Made by a program: the position numbers and the translations under genes. Below the pieces are notes generated by a model, which was not told where the DNA came from, made no database searches, and saw nothing but the letters and a program-made list of their open reading frames with translations. Below are positions 30,740 to 34,795 of a DNA stretch of 34,795 nucleotides, piece by piece. The stretch's first letter is position 1; each line of letters begins with the position of its first letter. The stretch is from Zygnema cylindricum (Eukaryota; Streptophyta; Zygnematophyceae; Zygnematales; Zygnemataceae), in contig JBBHKE010001589.1 of the NCBI GenBank assembly GCA_037447655.1, forward strand, positions 1-34,795, given 5' to 3'.

Positions 30740-31330
30740 ATGGAGAGAAGAGAGGACCTCAAAGGGGATAATGAGGAGGAGGAGGGGGAGGGGGGAGGAG
30801 GAGGAGGAGGAGGAGGAGGAGGGGGGGGAAGAGGGGGAGGGGGAGGAAGGAGAGGGGGGAGGAGGAGGAGGAGGGGGGAGGAGGAGGAGGGGGAGGAAGA
30901 GGGTTACAGAATATAGAGAGAAGGGGATGTATCAATGACGTCATAGAGACAGAGGGACAGCGGTTGACGCGAGGATATAGGGAGGGTGGCAAAAAGGGGG
31001 AGGGGAGAGGGGAAGAAAGACGGGAGAAAGGGAACGGGGAGCTAATGGCGGATTGCCACAGGAAATTAGAGAAGATGAGTTTAGGTCATTGTCCGTACAT
31101 CTGGATGGCCTAAGGCGGTACGGAAAGTACAGTGATGTACGAAATTGGTCTGCAGCAAGGTCAAACGTGAACGGAAAAGGGGAGGGAAGGGGAGGGGAGG
31201 GGAGGGACGAGGAGGAGGGGGAGGGAGGCGGAAGGACGGGGAGATGAGAGGGGCAAGGAGGACAAGATTTATTGTTGGAGAGAGAGAGTGGAACACCTCC
31301 AGGTGGAGGAGGGTAGGGGAGGGAGAGTAG
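30740..31330. repeat. polypurine tracts (GGA)n and GGGGA
   Basis: 30763-30903 is almost pure GGA/GGGGA, and 31175-31330 is a second purine-rich block. They follow the pyrimidine tract on the same strand, so the strand bias flips near 30700. Gly/Glu/Arg frames here are artefacts. Confidence 0.9.
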
Positions 31331-33304
31331 CGAGTGAGTTGTTAGGCCGGGGTTTTGGATTAAGCGGGGCGGCAGATAAAGGTGGACGACTTTGAGCTTT
31401 TTGAGTTAATTGAGAGAGATTTAAGAGGGAATTCGGAAAGCTTTCGTGAAATTTGGTGGGGAGCAGAGACAGGAGAAGGCGGAGGGGGAGGAGTGAAGAG
31501 GAAGAGGAGCAAGATTTGTTTTCGAAAAGGGAGTTTTCGGTTTAAGAGGCGAGGTATGACGCAGAAGGAGTTCCTATTGGCTGCCGTGTTTGTCTGTCTG
31601 GAGAGGCGGAGAAGGGAGAGGGGAGGGAGAAAATGTACGGAAGAGAAGGGGAGTTGAGAGAACCAAATGTCGGGTAAAATGGGGGCGTGTGGAGAGGGAC
31701 GGAGGGAAAACAAGTTGAAGAAATAGGCAGTCTCCTGGAAGTTGATGCTTAACAGTTTCCATGTATAAAACATGCGAATGAAATCACTTTCAAAGCGTTT
31801 GTTATTTTCCTAAAAGCCAGAAAAGAACATCGACAATTACAGGACACTAAATCTCTTCCAACTCACTTTTTGGGATCAAATTTGCTTAAAAAACAGATAT
31901 ACAATGTTAGAATATCCACAGTAAAACTTATTTCACTTCTTGGTTGTTTTTCAATTGCAAAAACAGCAACGAGGGATAAACAAACCAGGTAACCGACAGC
32001 AAAAATGTGTTAGTCAAAACGGAATCAAACAGGATCAATTTACAGCAATAAAAAAGAACTATCGAAATCATATCTTTGTTGGCTCAATAATTAGCGGAAA
32101 AAAAATTGCAAAAAGTTGAAAACCAGCCAGCATAATTTCCATCATAACCGTTCCAAGTACAGACGATAAGGTTATCCAATCAAACGCAAGGAATCAATCC
32201 CACTCCCCCCCCCGCCCCCCCCTCTACAAAATCATATCCTTCAGTCTGTAAAAACATAAAGAATTCTTCCCCATTGAGAGCCGGAGAAAAATGAAGTCAA
32301 GAAAATTGGACAGGTTTTTTTTAGGAATTTCAAGAAAAAAACAGACACATTTGACATAAGAACAAAAAACATTCTGAATGTAAAGTCAAAAGTCAAATAT
32401 TCTCAGTTTGTAAGAATCTAATCTTTAAGCACGCACACCCAAAATGGAACAAAACTCAGTTTTACATGATACTGCAACTTATATTAGATCAGAAGAAGTC
32501 TATAATTTATTGTGGACGGAATGAAAATTTTGCAACGACATGATTCGAAGTTTTAACTTGACAAACTACTAAAACTGTTACTATTAGACGCAAATCAGCT
32601 GTGGCCAAGGGGTAAGACAGCCTATTCTTATTCCACTATTTAGAGGTTCAAACACTTCCACCCAAATTTATTAAAATATTTCAGACATCCATATTTATTT
32701 AAGGATTATAAATCCAGCAGGAGTACTCGACACATAAAACTGTCTTCATGATTAAACATCCATGCAACACTATTTTCCAAGATATGCACAAGAAGTATTA
32801 TAAATTACCGCGGCAGTTGCTAGATAATCTCGAGCTGAACACAAATTTTTAAACAGGAGATTGACAAATGCTCACCTACAATAATTGAAGACCGGACAAG
32901 ACGATGGAAACTATCATTGGCGAAGATTTCACATATAACAGTTGAGAAACAAACAGAGGTGGGCACTCTGCTTGCCGCCATTAGACTAGGGTTACCTGCG
33001 TGGAAAAAATGAACTTGACTTTCAAAGACAGCAAGATCTCTTTCTATGCTTAATATAGCATTACTAATTGTGAATCCATGTGCACCAATGGTGTGTCCAG
33101 TATCGTCTTTCCTATTATGGGATCTTTTTGTGTCACTTCCAAATCATACTCCATTTTTCTCTACTTTTATTGCAGTCGCTTCATTTGATCGTTAAGCTGA
33201 AGAAAAATTGCCATTTCCTCCAAGGTTTTTGCCAGCACTATCAGAACCTTTCGACTCCAACAGGACTACAGATGGAAAATGCCTTGCATTGCAAACCTCT
33301 TTAC
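31331..33304. other. spacer and kinase 3' flank; no gene recognised
   Basis: A frame at 31382-31657 (91 codons, starts GTG) has no recognisable domain and lies in purine-rich DNA; I do not call it. A C/G run (cccactcccccccccgccc) lies near 32200. A candidate kinase poly(A) signal (AATAAA on minus) is at 33166-33171, 134 bp after the stop codon. A tRNA-like relic at 32598-32664 is listed separately. Confidence 0.5.
32598..32664 (+). pseudogene. tRNA-like relic, perhaps plastid tRNA-Gln-derived
   Basis: gtggccaaggggtaagacag fits a D-arm or A-box, and tagaggttcaaacacttcca fits a T-arm or B-box, at normal tRNA spacing. The order and wording resemble plastid or bacterial tRNA-Gln (GTGGCCAAGTGGTAAGGC ... 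GAGGTTCGAATCCTTCC, from memory). The acceptor and anticodon stems do not pair and position 33 is not T, so it is not a working tRNA. A SINE head is the alternative. Confidence 0.35.
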
Positions 33305-34512
33305 TTATTTTGACACCTTTTCCAGATTCCTTAGAGCACCGAGGAGTTCTTCCAAGGACGGACGCAAGCCTGGTTCCTTTTCCACGCAGCGGAGCACAAG
33401 GCCCACCGCGTGGTGCAATATGTCACTTGGAACAGAACGGCACTTTGGGTCCAAGTAGTCCTCACAAAAGCTTCCTATCATCTCATCAAACCCACCAGGC
33501 CAATCTTTAAACCGAGTAGACTCGTGCGCTTTGGCTTCAATCATCTGATCAGTAACATCCTCACTTTCTTCAACGCTGCTCAAGTCCAAATGAAAGCGGC
33601 CTTTCAACTTTTTATCATAGTGAGAAAGTACATTATGGACCGAACCGACTGGAACCATATTAGTCAGAAGTTGCAACATAGTGAGACCAAGAGCATACAT
33701 GTCTGAATTTTTGCCGTATGTTGTTTTTTTCAGCGTATTTTTGGTTAAGTAAGGGTCGATGTAGCCAAATGTTCCCATGATGGCATTAGTCATGCTCATT
33801 TCATCCCCTTCAAATTGTTTTGCTAGGCCCATATCTGCAATTTTGCTTATTTTATTTCCATCAAGAAGAACATTTGCCGGTTTTAAGTCTCGATGCACAA
33901 CGTTTTTACCATGCAAAGCCACCAAACCAGCCGTCATTTCTCGACAAATTCGTATTCTTTCTTCCCACGTAAGAATATCCTTTTTGCCAGCTTTCAGCCT
34001 ATCTTGAAGGCTTCCTCCGGCCATATACTCACTCACTATACAGAATCCCTCAGAATCCATTCCTAATATGGACAAAACATGAGGGTGTCGGATGGCATGG
34101 AGCATTTGAGCCTCACGCAGGAAATTCTCGCTGATGATAGAATTCACTTTTTTGACAGCCACATCAACCCCCTCGAAGTTACCCTTGTACACTGTCGCAA
34201 AACCCCCTTTTCCGACTTCTTCTGAATAACCATCTGTTATTTTCTCAATTTCTTTTGTGCTGATGACACTTATGGTAGTGGAAATATTACAACGCGGCTG
34301 CATAAATCAAAGAACAAAGGTGTCAATAAGTTAATTAGGAGAACTCAATATCTGATGGGTTTAAAGTTTTCAAGTACTATATTAGGGGAATCCTCTCTAA
34401 TGCTTGTGGCTACTTAAAACATTGCTAAAATGAATGTAAATAAATTCAAATATTCGGGGATATATATATAGATAGAGAGAGAGAGAGAGTGAAAGAGAGA
34501 GAGAGAGGTAGG

Positions 34513-34609
<97 letters not shown>

Positions 34610-34713
34610 TGGATGCGTTACCTGCTCCACCTCCATAGCCAGTTTAAAGATGTCATCCATCTCCACTGCCACTGTCTCCATGGACAGATCCATTTGGTCA
34701 TCTTTCGATAATT
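33305..34713 (-). CDS. Ser/Thr protein kinase, TKL/RLK-Pelle type, 5' end incomplete
   Basis: Two exons on minus: about 34713-34622 and 34297-33305 (stop TAA 33307-33305). Intron 34621-34298 (324 bp) has GAGCAG|gtaacg and tttatgcag|CCGCG; the join is phase 0 and gives AMEVEQPRCNIS. The apparent ATG at 34303 lies inside the acceptor and is not the start. From the ATG at 34693 the product is 354 residues, but a candidate acceptor at 34714 and the open frame upstream suggest more exons beyond the window. Kinase motifs, numbered from exon 2: Gly loop GKGGFATVYKG (29-39), Lys in AVKKV, Glu in LREAQ, HRDLKPANVLLD, DMG in place of DFG, GTFGYIDPY activation segment, SDMYALG, and the Arg in RPSLEELL. 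All catalytic residues are present. No membrane segment seen, so it is cytosolic or the tail of a receptor-like kinase. Substrate unknown. Confidence 0.85.
34470..34606. repeat. GA microsatellite in the kinase intron
   Basis: An interrupted (GA)n tract, pure from about 34519 to 34605, makes up over a third of the intron. On minus it is a CT tract immediately 3' of the donor. The Leu/Ser frame across it is an artefact. Confidence 0.97.
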
Positions 34714-34795
34714 CTGCCCTCTATCGAGAGGGAGAGGTAAAGGAAGAGGAGGGAGAGGGACACGGAGAGAGGGAGAGGGAGAGAGGTGGGAAATG

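Noticed and set aside
30313-31657. ORFs in the polypyrimidine and polypurine region, including 31382-31657
   Set aside because: Low complexity or non-ATG start, no domain recognised.
34301-34303. ATG at 34303 as the kinase start codon
   Set aside because: It lies inside a 3' splice site (tttatgcag), and an upstream exon with a matching phase-0 donor continues the frame.

Overview
The window is nuclear DNA of a eukaryote, almost certainly a streptophyte (land plant or charophyte alga). Three things point there: an intact four-exon gene for SRP9 of plant type (103 codons, basic GRGRRQ-like tail), AACCCTA telo-box motifs in its first intron, and Ty1/copia primer-binding sites that fit the anticodon arm of plant-type initiator tRNA-Met. 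I cannot name the species; a charophyte or early-diverging land plant is a guess. Only three host genes are supported: SRP9 (plus strand, 9004-11067), a small secreted cysteine-rich protein (minus, 13033-13530) and the 3' part of a protein kinase (minus, 33305 to the right edge). SRP9 and the kinase have introns that the long-ORF view misses; their splice sites were read from the sequence.

Most of the rest is transposons. Left: an internally deleted hAT copy (1-1008, minus) and a 4532-bp full-length relative (3935-8466, plus) with a 19-bp perfect terminal inverted repeat and an 8-bp target duplication. The larger copy carries a decayed BED-finger/RNase-H-like transposase, a 7 x 124 bp satellite and TATCG/CGATA-rich ends. 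It sits 538 bp upstream of the SRP9 start codon. Middle (13566-26197): three overlapping minus-strand copia elements, LTR families A and B, broken by stops, frameshifts, a 1.3-kb insertion, a sequence gap (22414-22662) and many short tandem duplications. Their LTRs run from TGTT to AACA and contain the gag start codon; the PBS lies inside gag and fits a half-tRNA-iMet primer, as in Drosophila copia. The leftmost LTR lies 35 bp upstream of the cysteine-rich gene, in the same direction, where its promoter or 5' UTR should be.

Right: an 811-bp non-autonomous hAT element (27107-27917; 13-bp TIR, 8-bp TSD, internal 62-bp minisatellite), then two abutting Harbinger/Tourist-like MITEs (28153-28819 and 28823-29570; perfect 17-bp TIRs beginning GGG, TAA target duplications), possibly nested in a third related element. 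These carry near-perfect central palindromes built on CCTCG-N-CGAGG whose arms differ between elements but stay self-complementary. The MITEs are dense in GTAC. After them come long polypyrimidine then polypurine tracts (30459-31330), an apparently empty stretch with a tRNA-like relic, and the kinase gene.

The host genes are not a functional set; what links the window is layered transposon insertion around small genes. The best candidates for something new are the palindrome-bearing MITE family, the LTR/PBS/gag overlap in two copia families, and the hAT element whose 124-bp repeat expanded in one copy only.
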